Source: Theristus sp. LFF4_11 (taxonomy: Eukaryota > Nematoda > Chromadorea > Monhysterida > Xyalidae). From it: a stretch of DNA of 64,000 bases. Shown here one piece after another: positions 27,602 to 39,096 of the stretch (position 1 is its first letter; every line of letters starts with the position of its first letter). The position numbers were made by a program, and so were the translations under genes. The stretch lies in the NCBI GenBank assembly GCA_030248135.1, contig JASANC010000926.1, positions 1 through 64,000 on the forward strand, given 5' to 3'. A model generated the notes under the pieces. The model was not told the DNA's origin, did no database searches, and saw nothing but the letters and a program-made list of their open reading frames with translations.

Positions 27602-30600
27602 ATGGATGCCTGTAATGTCAAAAAGGTGCTGGTTGTGTCCGTTACACTTGCCATTTTCAACGCCGGTTTGACTGACCAGGTAAACTGCCTAATCAGGTAA
27701 CCACACTGAAACAGACGTGCGTTTCTTCATTCGTTATCATTCGGTTGATTCAATCAATTGCTTCACTTCACTCATGCCACAAAAGGTGTCCAAACAGTTG
27801 TCTGGTGAAAGCGTCTGGGTGTCCTGCGTGGCTTCCGGTTCCGCATGGTGTTACGGAAATAAAGTGCAACACCACACTCGGCGGTTTGGCCACTTTTATT
27901 TCCGGGACACCTAAGCGACATGACATGACAGAGGACACCTGTTCTGATATTTTTTTTTGTGTGACTTCACGTTGCAAAAATTATTTTTAAGAGACGCCTG
28001 GACTCACGAAAACGGTCGAAAACGACAGTTAACGATGGTGCACCAGAGGAAGACGAATTGTTTCAAAAGGTGCAAAGGGAAGCCGGCGATTTTGCGTACA
28101 ACGCCGAAGGTGTGAAAATCAATATTTTTGCATCGCATATTGTTTCAAGCGTATCGGACTAAAATGACGTCATTTTGGTTGGACACGTTTGAACGAATCT
28201 GCAATAATTAACTGTAATGCAGCGTTTTGTATTCTAAAACTTTTGTTCGTGACTAGAATGCGTCTAACCACGAGATCTTGTATTTTTTCTGACTTGCTAG
28301 CTCATCAGTTTCACAGATCCGAACGTGCGTGAGGAAACGATGAGTGAGCGACGGCGAATCTTCAACGACGAAGAAGCGTTTGTGGCTGAACACAACGCCA
28401 ATACGAGCAAAACGTACAGCTGCAAAGTGAACGAACTCGCGCTGAGGGTACGGGTGGTGTAGGGCATGTGCATCTTAGTTTCAATACAAACGTATGTCAT
28501 AATGGAAGAGACGAGCAAACTGAGCAAAGCAGAACTGAGCAATTGGGGAAAGCTTTTGCTTGCGGGACCGCTGCGCCACCGTTTATGGCAGAAAGAGCGA
28601 CAACACCTGTTGAACACCCGAGACGTTCGACTTACATGGGAACGACACGCTAAAACAGAGTGTTCCAAGAGACGTGTCCAGTGCTCTTTTCGCCTGGGTG
28701 TCCCGCGTAGGTCGCGCAAACTGCATCCTCTGTATTTTCAACCGCACTTTTAATTTGCAACACACACAGAACAACAACGAACGCGCGAAACTGTCCGGCT
28801 ACAAAATCGACTCGGAAACGGAGCGCGAAACGCAACGCAAAATGGCCGAATCGACGGCGGACGCTCGGAAACGAACCAGCCGAGAGCGACCGCCTGCCTC
28901 CGTCGACCACTGTGCGCACACGGGCAGCGTCGAGCACCAGGGCACTTGCGGCAGCTGCTGGGCGTTCGCTGCGGTCAGTGGCTAGGGGCCCGGGATGCTA
29001 TGTTGGATGCTTGCATGCATAATTGCATGCTATGTAGCACGCTAGGCAACCAGGTTCGAACTGGCGTCCGGTGTCCTGTCAGCTTAGGCGTCCCGCCCCG
29101 CGTGGTGTCCTATGTGTGTTTCCCACCAATAAAAGTGGAAATAGCACACTCGGCGTTATGGACACGGACAGAACACATGTGTGGACACCTTTTTGTTTCT
29201 ATTGAACATTCACTTTACTGTCCAATTTGAGCACGTCGCGTAGCGACTTGTCGAACGGACTGACAACCCGAGGCGCCGCGGTGGCAAAACCGCAGAAAAC
29301 AGTGTGTCCAGCACTCGTGGACGGTGTCAGTCCGCAAAAACGCAACTTTTTTCTGCAGTCTATGTAATTTTTCAGATGTGTTTTCAGTTCCGAAAAGTAA
29401 AAAATAAATAAAACAAGGCAAAAAAAGAACGTCTGTCACGTGTTTCAGTCGCACGTCGTCACGGCCCGGCTGTTCCTGCGCGACAGACGCATTGTGCGGC
29501 TTTCTGAGCAGCAATTGATCGACTGCGCGCCACGCGGCGCCACGTTCGGGTGAAGTTTTTGATCTAGTGGCTCAGCAGTTTGTTTCTATCTAGATAATTA
29601 TTGTTGCGAAACTTTTCTAATTATGAGAGAAATCGTATGCTGCTACAGTTATTTGTTTGTTTATTGCACTTTTTTTCATTCCCGATGGACAGAGCAATTT
29701 CAGGGGGTGCAATGGTGGTTCGCCGCAAATGGGATGGCGCGAATACCTCAACAATCACGCTGCTACCGAGGCGCAGTACATGTACACTGGAATGGTTGGA
29801 GCGCGTTTTCGAATACTTGATGTGTAACTTCTTTAACTATTGTTCAAATTGATTCTGTGCAAATCAAAAATTTGGTTTACTCAAAATCAAAAATTTACAA
29901 TGTACGGTAACTTTAATTCAAAAGCAAAGCAGTCAGAGAAACCAATGAAAAGAAGATGGTATGCATGCGATGCAGTGCATTTTACCCGTGTAACTTGGCT
30001 AAAATTCAGAATCTTGGTGACGCAAATTTCAACAGAATCTTTAGGGCGAAAACAAGGAGCCGGATTGCAGTGACCGCGGCACGCGGTTTGTGGTGAACTT
30101 TCTGCATCCAAACGATTATTACGGTGCTTTGAATTCATCCGCTGGACTTGACGCCATGAAACTTGAGGTCAGCACAACAAGCAGCAAACAAAAAACATTT
30201 ATTCATGATATTGATTTTGCTGAATATGGTTGTTTTTGAATTATGGAATGATCATTAGTATGAGCCGATGCTTCCTGGTCATTTCAGGTTGCCAAAGGCC
30301 CGGTAGCAGCATCCATACACACGCGCTCTTTCAAAGAATTTCAGTTTATTTCCGAAGGTGTTTGATCGTCAATATTGTTGTTATTCGCACAGGTTTATTT
30401 TTAGTCTCTGCGGAAAAAAACTTCAACAAGCTCAAAATTTGTTCACTGTTTTGCTAAGAAATCTGCAGAACTCAGACGAGCTCACCCTTTATGCAGGAAT
30501 TCTGACCGATGACAAGAATCAATGTAGGGGGCCAGCCGATCATGCGGTTGTGATTTGCGGGTATGGGCGCGACAAGAAGACAGGGCTCGAGTATTGGGAT

Positions 30601-33600
30601 ATGAAAAACAGGTGAATTGGTGCGAGGGTGAGCGTTACATTGTACCTGTGTCGAATGCCGATTAGTTGTCTACAGTGACACACTGCAGAGAGGTCTTTTG
30701 ACAGAAAAAAAAACTGATGCCAACTGGCTCGGAAGCCTTTTCAATGCGATCCCACACACACACAAAGTCGTAACTTAAAAATGTTTTTGTTGAGTGCGCA
30801 GCTCAAAAACCGAACACACTGTTCCAGATTACGTGTTACGCCAGATTATTTTGTTTAATTTCACCAGTTGGGGACCGTACTGGGGCAAGGAGGGCTACAC
30901 GAGACTGGTGATGGGCCGTGACATTTGCGGCTTGGAGTCGAACGGATTCACGTACCCGAAACTGAAGGACACGCACGCTGACCTGTCGAAGTGTGCGTGT
31001 GCGCGTGTTGCATGTTGTGTTTTCATATGATGGTTGCTTAAAAGATCTGTGTTTTCAAGGTTTTGTTATTTGTTGTGCTTTGGATGACGCTTTCAAATAC
31101 GAATGTTCAGCTAGGCACAGCAGCCTTGGTGGTTCCCGTAACTGGTATTCTCAATGTACACTGAAAAAAGGTCATACCATGAAGGTCACCAAGATGGTAG
31201 ACCAAGATGTTAACCGTAATATTTTCAGTGTGTACGGATGGCAAGAAATGTGACACCGACCATGACTGCAACAACGTAGAGGGCGCCTGTCAGAAGCAAA
31301 CGTGCCACTGTCATCGTAGGTTTTGAAAAGTTCTTTTAAAAAAAGATTTGTTCACCAAATCAACACAGTAATATCTTTTATTTTGGTCCCGCGTCTCAAT
31401 GCACGCATAGATGGGTAAGCAGTCTCATGCACGACGCGGGAATGCAAAATTGGCAAGTGGACCCGAGTCCCCTAAATAAGGCCGGGTCACTTAGGCTATT
31501 GTGAATTACCACATACAGATTGAAACTAGGTAGTTTCCTTTTTTACGTCCACAACCGCATTGTGTCACCGGTCTTAAAGAAAAGATAATAGTTTAGCTTG
31601 CACTTATTGGCTGCTTCATGCTGCACGAACAACAGAATCAACGTTTCTGAATTTCATTTCTTTTTTGATAATTTCTGCTTTGTCACAAGAGAAACAGAAA
31701 GAGAAACGCTGGGAAACGCGAGTTAACTATTGAGTAACGTTGGCCAAATCATGCATGTTCTCTGGGTCGTTATGCAACGTTACTCAAGGGAGACTAAGTG
31801 TTCTCTGGGATGTTTTAAGCAGCGTTGTTATTCCAAATCGTTATCAACATTGAAAACGTTAACTGCGCGTCTCTAGTTTATAAGCACCAATTTTGGTCAG
31901 ACACGGTTAATGAGCGGAAACGTGAAATTGTGAAAGCGGAAACGGAAACTGTTTTATGACCTTTGGGCCACCGTGTTTTCCAAGTTCGATCCCGTTCTTC
32001 CTTTGTGGGCTCTGTATTTTGCTAAAAAAATGTTTAAAGCAACATACTTATTTCAAATCTATAAGAGCATTCATGTGCAGCGTGTCGAGATGGCCCGCAA
32101 TGCGTAGACGACAGCTACTGCGGCAATCTGACCGCGGCATGCCGCAAAGACCCACGCAAACGAGACCACAACGGGGAAATACTGGCGTTTTGCGATTGCG
32201 ACACTGGTGAGTTGACGGAATGGAAATGTTCTTTCCCAGGCTACGCTTCAGGCTATACAGCAACAGCCTTGATATAGCCCCGGGAACAGCGCGGGGGAAT
32301 CACGCTAAAAAGGCGTTCAAACAAATGTCCGGTGTCTTGTGCGCCTGGGTGTCCGTGTCCCGGAAGTAACAGTGGCCCAAAGCGCCGAGTGTGGTGTTGT
32401 CACGTTTATTTCCGAGACACCGCCACGCGGGACACCAGAGCGGACACGACAGCGGACGCCTGTTCAGAGACATTTTTTTCGCGTGATTAGCTTTTCTTCA
32501 GCGGTTATGCGTGTTGGTCTCATGATTCTTGCGTTGTGTTTGTACCATTTGTTTGCACACACAGCTTGCAAGAACGAAGCGTTTTGTGAGTCTGACGCGC
32601 AGTGCGGCGGCATCCCAACGGCCTGCCGTTGGAATCATAGAATTCGAATTAATGGCGAAAAAGTGAAACAGTGCTCCTGCGACACAAGTAAGAAGTACTG
32701 GAGTCGGTTTGAGAGGTTTCCAAAAATTCAGTTTATCTGGCGACTTGTCGAACTGATGCCGTTCGCCACGAATTTGCTTACCGCAAATCGGTGTCTATCA
32801 CGGGTGGTCTCAAGTGAAAACCGATAATTATTTTCGCCATAATTTTTTGGGCAATTTAGACAGCGAATTCTGAATCGTTCAGGACTCAGGAGCAAAATCA
32901 TTTTCGTGTTGTTCAAAATCCAGACTGTTTTACAGGTTGCAAAAACGGTGCCACTTGTACGGATGACCGCGAGTGTGGCGCAATCGAAACGGCCTGCAGA
33001 AAAACCAATAAGTATTTTGTGCAACCAGGGAAAGACAGACAATACGTCAGAGAATGCAAATGCGACACGTGTGAGTTGGTTGGGTTCGAACGTTCGTGAA
33101 AAGTGCACTTTTCTGGTGACTGCCACTGGTGATTTGTCTCCACGTTGCAAGTTCAGTTTTGCATGGCCACCGTCTTTACTGCGTAGCGGAAACCATAAGA
33201 GCAACTTCAAAAAAAATCTTGAGAATTGACAACTCTTCGTTCGGTCACAACAAAAATTGTCGCCATGCCAATTGAGAATGTCCACATTCAGCGTGCAGAG
33301 ACGGCGACGACTGTGAGTCTGACTCGGAGTGCGGTGGAATTGTGACCGCCTGTCGAACGGCACATGGCCTGACGAGAAATGGGGCGCCAGTGAAACAGTG
33401 CACCTGCGACACGTGTGCGTGCTAAAGCGCTGAAACGCTGCAGCGCAAACACTCGATTCATTGTCATTTCATCCATCTTCTCAAGTTTCACAGATTTTGT
33501 ACAGCTTGCAAAGACGGCGCGTACTGTGACACGGACAGTGAGTGTGGTGGAATGAATGATGCCTGCAAAAAGACGAATTTCGTTTGGACGGACAGCAGAA

Positions 33601-35398
33601 AGCCAATCAAAAAATGCAGCTGTGTAAGTTTGCTGTCTATAATTTCCGTGCGACACGGTCGAATATCGGTGCACTTGGTGCCATGCGGTGCGCTTGCCGC
33701 CATCGGGTGTGCACGCAGATTGCTGAAAAATCTCAAAACACGATTTTTATTTTTTTCAGGGCTAACTGGTTGCAAAAGGACATAAAATTGACTTTCAGTA
33801 TTGTCAGAAAATTTAAAAAAATGATACCGTATTACCCCCAATAAACCCCCATGGGGGATTAATACGTCAGCGACTTTTAGGGGTGGGGGTTTATTGGTGG
33901 GGGGGGGGGTTATTTACAAAAAATTCTAGGGGTGGGGTTTTGTTGAAAAATGGCAAAAATACCTTGCATGGCAGGCAAGAAAGTCGCAGAAACTTCTACT
34001 TTTCACAGAGATTTCCTTTTGTAACAGCCTTTTGTAATGAAATTACCATTAACTCATCCATTTGGGGCCTTTGGTAGCACAATTTCACCAATGTCACTGC
34101 ATTCAGCCACTGAATTCGCTGGGTATGTGTTTCAAACAGGTTTCCAATTAACCCCCATGGGGGATTATTTGTGGGGGGGATTATTTGGAAACTGGTCGGG
34201 GGGTGGGGGTTTATTGGTGGGGGGATTAATGGTGGGGGGTTTAATGGGGGTAATACGGTAATTGTAATCTGTTAAAAAAATGGTTAGTTGGATTTTGAAG
34301 TGTTTCAAACTTGACAAACAAGAAGCTAAAAAAAATTTCTGAAAACATAAATAATTACGGTATATATAAATAAAAATGCTCATTATTTTTTTGCTTGACA
34401 TGTGCGAAAAGTGCTCATTTATTTTTCTTAATGTACCGGTATCGTGCTTTTGCTTTTGACACAATAAAAAATGTGTGTATGAAAAATATGTGGTTTCACT
34501 GATCAATTTTTCTGATTTTATTGTTAAAATTTGAAATAAGCCAAATAAAAAAACCAAGAATTGAAAAAATGTAGAGCACGCTGTGTGCAAAAAAACGCGT
34601 CGAAGTTTTGAAATTCTTTTTTAAGACGATGAAAAACAAATAAAAGTGATTTGTACTCAAAGCGTGGCGCTGTGCAACAAAAGCGACCACTTTTCTACAT
34701 GCTTCAAGACCGGCTGTAAATTGAATCTTGTCGTGGTTTTGAGACCCTCGTGGTCTGGTGGTAGCGCGTCAGACTGTTGTCTGTGCACTCCTGGGATCGA
34801 GCCCCGCCGAGGGGTGTATAGGCACTTAATGAGAAGAAAACTCAATTCGACGGCGTTCTGTACGCTGTTCTGGGTTAGTCATGGCTAAAAACATCGCCAA
34901 AAATCACCTTACTTGAGACCCGAGTCGAATTTGAAAGCAGAAAATAAGCAGTGTTTATGATAAAAGTGGTGCGCCAAATTGGCGATTTTTGGATGTCCAC
35001 GATTACAAATTCCACGCGACACGAGAAACAGAGTGTACAGTACTTGAGTGGTGTGTCATTTTTCGTCACTCTCTCACGAACAGTAATTTTCTGACATTTA
35101 TACCCAAAAAAGCGTGTGATAAAACAGTGCTCATGCCGCGTGCACATGAATGTGCGAATTGGTATGAACGAGAAATTTGGTGAATATAATTTTGCCGTTT
35201 CATTCGGCGCAACTATTTCGGCGAACGCAAGAAAGAAAAACAAGAAACCGCGAGTTATGGCTTGAAATTGACGTTGGATCTAGAGTGCAGTTTTGTGAGA
35301 AGAATGTTTGTAAGGCGCATTCCAGGCCCACGTGCGACCCGCAGTCGTTTGAGCAGAAGAAATTGATGGACTGTAAAGAAATGCGTAACTCGCAATGA
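27602..35398 (+). CDS. Papain-family cysteine protease fused to C-terminal EB-like Cys modules
   Basis: Seventeen exons in consistent phase give about 658 residues. Exons: 27602-27679, 27992-28109, 28317-28447, 28770-28973, 29449-29549, 29704-29794, 30045-30167, 30288-30357, 30497-30611, 30868-30992, 31229-31315, 32081-32206, 32565-32687, 32936-33070, 33292-33414, 33505-33623, 35291-35398. Order: signal peptide; I29-type propeptide (ERRRIF...EHN); peptidase C1A domain with QGTCGSCWAF (oxyanion Gln, catalytic Cys), LSEQQLIDC, GGCNGGSP, DHAVVICGYG (His) and KNSWGPYWG (Asn). All catalytic residues are present. After GFTYPKLK the frame does not stop: it splices into repeated modules, C-x(4,5)-C-x4-D-x2-C-x(6,9)-AC-x(3,20)-C-x-C, one per exon and mostly with phase-1 borders. 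They resemble nematode EB modules. A secreted or lysosomal protease is expected; the modules may bind partners. The last join crosses a 1.7-kb intron. Confidence 0.9.
27784..27947. repeat. Dispersed repeat R2, copy 1 (intron 1 of the protease gene)
   Basis: Begins AAAGGTGTCCAAACAG and ends AGGACACCTGTTCTGA, so its ends are inverted. The interior is itself nearly palindromic: ACACTCGGCGGTTTGGCCAC followed by TTTTATTTCCGGGACACC, against GGAAATAAAGTGCAACACC upstream. Related copies are at 28650-28715 (partial), 29063-29193 and 32303-32465. All four are in introns of this one gene. No coding frame. Confidence 0.7.
28650..28715. repeat. Dispersed repeat R2, partial copy 2 (intron 3)
   Basis: Shares CGCCTGGGTGTCC and an upstream GTGTCC block with the other copies, and covers about one third of the unit. 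Weaker than the other three. Confidence 0.45.
29063..29193. repeat. Dispersed repeat R2, copy 3 (intron 4)
   Basis: Starts CCGGTGTCCTGTCAGC and ends TGTGGACACCTTTTT. The interior has AATAAAAGTGGAAATAGC and ACACTCGGCG, as in copy 1. Confidence 0.6.
31375..31590. repeat. Dispersed repeat R1, copy 2 (intron 11 of the protease gene)
   Basis: Starts TTTTGGTCCCGCGTCTCAAT and includes CCCTAAATAAGGCCGGGTCA, then CACATACAGATTGAAACTAG. The copy at 47577-47780 has the same order in the same orientation; the copy at 37290-37442 is inverted. No coding frame. Confidence 0.7.
32303..32465. repeat. Dispersed repeat R2, copy 4 (intron 12)
   Basis: Interior GTCCCGGAAGTAACAGTGGCCC then GCCGAGTGTGGTGTTG is the reverse complement of the interior of copy 1, while the outer CCTGTTCAGAGACATTTTTTT side runs the same way as in copy 1. 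This is the behaviour expected of a palindromic element. Confidence 0.65.
33825..34260. mobile_element. MITE with TACCGTATTACCCCCA termini (intron 16)
   Basis: A 16-bp perfect terminal inverted repeat, TACCGTATTACCCCCA, at 33825-33840 and 34245-34260. The terminal TA may be a TA target duplication, as in the Tc1/mariner class. Subterminal G/C-rich blocks (AAACCCCCATGGGGGATTA and runs of G) recur inside. There is no transposase. It lies in the last intron of the protease gene. Confidence 0.8.
34742..34815 (+). tRNA. tRNA-like sequence, probably a tRNA pseudogene or SINE head
   Basis: Acceptor halves CCCTCG and CGAGGGG pair at six positions with one mismatch at the tip. A D-arm-like TGGTCTGGTGGTAGCGC and a B-box-like GGGATCGAGCCC are present, and the T-stem has four of five pairs. 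The anticodon stem only forms with a six-base loop (CTGTTG) and the D-stem has a mismatch, so it is unlikely to be a working tRNA. It sits in the last intron of the protease gene, on the same strand. Confidence 0.4.
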
Positions 35399-35530
35399 AT
35401 GACTCAAATCTAGTGTGCATGCGAGGCAATTGTCGAGGCCTTGAGATGCTGGAGCAGCGCTGATTCGTGTTATGTTGTGCTGATCTGCACGTTATCTCAG
35501 AATCCAAAAAAACACTAGAAATCCAAGTGC

Positions 35531-37931
35531 ATGGCGATGGCATCCGAATGTGAAATTTTCGGTGAGAAAGTTCATGTTTTCATGTTCTTCAAACTTTTGT
35601 TCGTTATCTTGAAAACGTTCACATCAGAACTGAACGGCATCTGGTGTTTGGGATGGAGCGCATCTCCACAGCGAAGCATCCAAACCACACGCGTGTTGTT
35701 CTGCCCCACTGCAGCCAGCTCAACACTGCTGCTTGTGCTGTGCGCGCTTCACGCAGTTCACTGCTTTGCGGACGCACCGTGCGCCGACCACCGGGTGCAG
35801 TGCGCCCAATGGGCCCGTCGATGTGACTGTCTGAAGAATCTGTACGCTATGAAACAGAATTGCAAACGCTCGTGCGGCTACTGCCCGGAGTACCCGGCCG
35901 CCTACCCGTTGGACCACTGTGACGACTTTGAGACCGCCAATCGGCGACGAATCGAACAGGTTTTCGGGTCGTTCTTCAACAACAATAGAATTTGTTCTTT
36001 CTGAGGACTGAAATTAGCGAAATGGAGTTTTTTATTTTTTTTGTAAACTAAACGTTGAACGGAATCGTTTGAAAGTTTTTAAAATTTTGATTTTGGGTAT
36101 ACATACAATTTATTCAAAGTGAAAACGGTTTTAGTTTGGCAGGTCTATCTGGTGACCCGTCCCACTGACGAACCAGGGGGCGCGCTTACAATCATCTGAA
36201 TCCTCTCTCTCACAAACCCAACTTTCAGCAACTGTTCGATCGACACCGATTCACCCGAGCACCCCCAAAACCGCCGACAACAAAAAAGTCCACCAACAAG
36301 AAGGACACAATCGGACCCGCGATAAAGACCGTCATCCATCCCGTTATTGAACCGCAACTGACTGTGTATCGACCCGCGCAGCAGATCCCAAAAGCGGACC
36401 CGGGTTACGACGGGTCAATTCCGCCCGTTTCACCGCCGAGTGCAATCATTCCGAATTCCGATCCGATCGGTCCGAAACCGTACGATCCGAAAGAATATCA
36501 TTCGTTGAGTTCCTCCGTTGACATTGAATACCCGAAACAGCCTTCCTCCAATCATCGCCCGCCAATCGCAACCGCCAGTTACGAACGGCCGCCTCTGAAT
36601 CACGAAGAGTTAGGGATTGATCCAAGTTACACGGCGGCGTACCCGCCGAGTGTCTCATACAATAGAGAGCCCGCTGCGGCGGTCGACTACCCGTCGTCGC
36701 ACGACCCGTACGCACCGACGTACCCGGACGAGAACGGCCACTACCCGAATTCACCGCATTATCAGTCCAGTCGAAGTCGCGACCACGCCGAGAGCAACAA
36801 CGTGCACCACTATCCAAAGCGCTCCGAGAATCTCCTTCGCAAGTCCACTAGAATCGACTACTTCGATGACCCGCTGCTGTACGACAGCTATGGCGGGCTG
36901 CACTACGAAGACGGGTCGCGAGCGCGGGCCGCTTCGTTTGACTCGAGCCCGCGGTTGGCGTACGACTACGGAGCGGATGTGGCGATCTATGAAGACTTGG
37001 TGAGACCGGTTGATCCGGCTGGTCTGCTGATTGCGGACACGCGACGACGCGACTCCACTCCCGTGAAAGTGCCGCCCGAGGTTGCGTATCTGCCGATCAA
37101 GGTGCAGCCGACCGTCTGCTCGGATTCGTCCGACTCAAAGTCGAAGGTTTGCGTCTATCCTTGGGTGACTTTATTTATAGTTTGTGACTTTGTAACCGCG
37201 GAACCAAAACCGCTCCGAAAAACTATTGCTACTAACTTTGCTACTAAATTTGCTACAAAATTGACTACAAAATAGTCGCGTCTCCTGCTAAAAAGCTGAT
37301 GTTATCATTTTTCGGTTGTGCGACTCCAATGCGTGTGCAGCCGTAGAAAGGAAACTAGTGTCAAGCTTTATGTGGCAATTCAAAATCGCCTAAGTGACTC
37401 GGCCTTATTTAGGGAACTCAAAGGCGGGACCAAAATAAACAATAATACTAGATTTGCCACTGTTGGGTTTGCGTGCAGCTATTAATACTAGATAGCAAGT
37501 TCGTTTCAGTAACAACGAATGGGTCAAATTCAGCAGCCAGTTTGGTAGCATCAGGGTTTCTTTGCGCAGTTAGCCGATTTGCCAAACTTCAAAAAAACAA
37601 ACAGGACTTCTTTTCGACCAACACATCGTCACAGGTCAACTGTGCGTACCTGGTCGAGCAGTGCCTCTGCGAGTCGTCACCGGATTTCATGGTGAAAAAA
37701 TGCGCTGCCAGTTGCGGCTTCTGCGGGCCGAACGTGACCGCAAACGGCCGGGGCCGGCCCTGGGCGCAGATCGTGCGCTGCCGTCTGCAGGAGGCCGGGC
37801 TGTCGCCGAAGACCTGCTACGATCGGTCGCCAGTGTGCGGCCAGCTGGCAGCCATTGGCGGCTACTGCACGCGGCAGGGCGCATTCATGCGCTCCGTATG
37901 CAGTCGCGCGTGCCGCTTTTGTCTCGGGTGA
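35531..37931 (+). CDS. Secreted protein with three ShKT domains and a long Pro/Tyr/Ser-rich linker
   Basis: Exons 35531-35561, 35715-35959, 36229-37146 and 37635-37931 give 496 residues with consistent phases. Splicing out 35562-35714 puts MAMASECEIF next to SSTLLLVLCALHAVHCFA, making a good signal peptide; unspliced, the frame is also open. ShKT 1 runs CADHRVQC...RRCDC...QNCKRSCGYC. A disordered segment of about 330 residues rich in Pro, Tyr, Ser, Asp and Arg follows. Two ShKT domains end the protein: one spans the last intron (CSDSSDSKSK then CAYLVEQCLC...KKCAASCGFC), the other is CRLQEAGLSPKTC...SVCSRACRFC. ShKT domains are small three-disulfide modules, common in nematode secreted proteins. 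It starts about 130 bases after the protease stop, on the same strand. Confidence 0.87.
37290..37442. repeat. Dispersed repeat R1, copy 3 (intron of the ShKT gene)
   Basis: Inverted relative to copies 2 and 4. Contains GAAACTAGTGTCAAGCTTTA, GGCAATTCAAAATCGCC, and ends GCGGGACCAAAATAA. No coding frame. Confidence 0.65.
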
Positions 37932-39096
37932 AAATGGAAAAACGCGTTTTTAACTATTTTGGACGAAGTGAGAAAAACACGCGGTTTTATTGGACGATTT
38001 TGAAGAAAGTGATCATCCACTGGTTTGTTATTTTTACATTCTAATTTCCGTTATGATGGGTTTTTATGTCGCCATAGTTGTGTAGATGGGTTTGCACCAC
38101 CACTGAAAATCTTTCGGCTTTTGGTACAACTGTATATTGCACACGTGATGAAATGAGTGTAACGAAAACAAATGGTGTTTGTGTGGAACATAATTTTCAA
38201 GGTGTTGAGTTGAGAAAAAGTTAAAATTTATGAATAGATGAAATATGAAATTTGAGGCCTGCAATAAATTTCACCGTGCTCTGATTGTTATAATTTGACT
38301 GTTTTTGGCGAGCCCCAAAACGTGACATCCATATGAGTTCACGAGTTTTTGTTATCTCACGTGTGAGATCATAATTGCCGATCACAATCGTATCCTGTGT
38401 TTTTTGCTTCACATGACACGAATTCACAAAGAAAACTGAGAAAACTGAGACTACAAAAACTTAAAAAACAAGTAGGAGCTCGATCGAATATGATCAGCCA
38501 TAAAATTGAAGGCCAATCAGCTGTAGCCGAAATCAAGAAAAACCGAAAACCACAATAATTAGAGAATGCGCGACCTTCGTTTACTGATCACCATTGTCAA
38601 TTCCCATTATGATGTTTGTGCGCTCAGCGTCCGGTGCTGGTGCTATAAAACGGAGAGAATTCGCTGAAAACTTATAGTATGAGAACTCTGACGTTCGAGA
38701 ATAACCATCTGCTTTCTCGTTTGACTTCGACAACATGCCGCGAAGTGAGTGAGTTTTTGTGTTCCCTTTCAAATTTACTAAATTCACTGAGTACGCCTTT
38801 ACTGAACAAAATCGCTGTCGAGTTCAATAGACGTTCGCAGTGTTATAGAACAATATGGAATTCCTGTATACTGCAGTTAAACGCAATTAATGACGCTTTC
38901 CTTCAAAAATCCACCAGTCAGTTGTAGTGTTCGAGTAAAATCAATGCAATTGAATCTGACATGGTGATTGGCTGCTGCGAGCTGCAGCTTGTTGGACCAA
39001 TCAGTGAACCCATTCAAAAGTGACCACTCAGCTGATGATGGTGCAGCTGTAAACACAATTCAAAATCTCTTTTCACCCAATCATGCAGTGTCCGCA
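37932..39096. other. Spacer between two ShKT genes
   Basis: AT-rich, 1.2 kb, no supported frame. CCAATCAG octamers at about 38514 and 38998. The last 100 bases are open in frame with the next gene's first exon but lack a better start. Confidence 0.4.
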
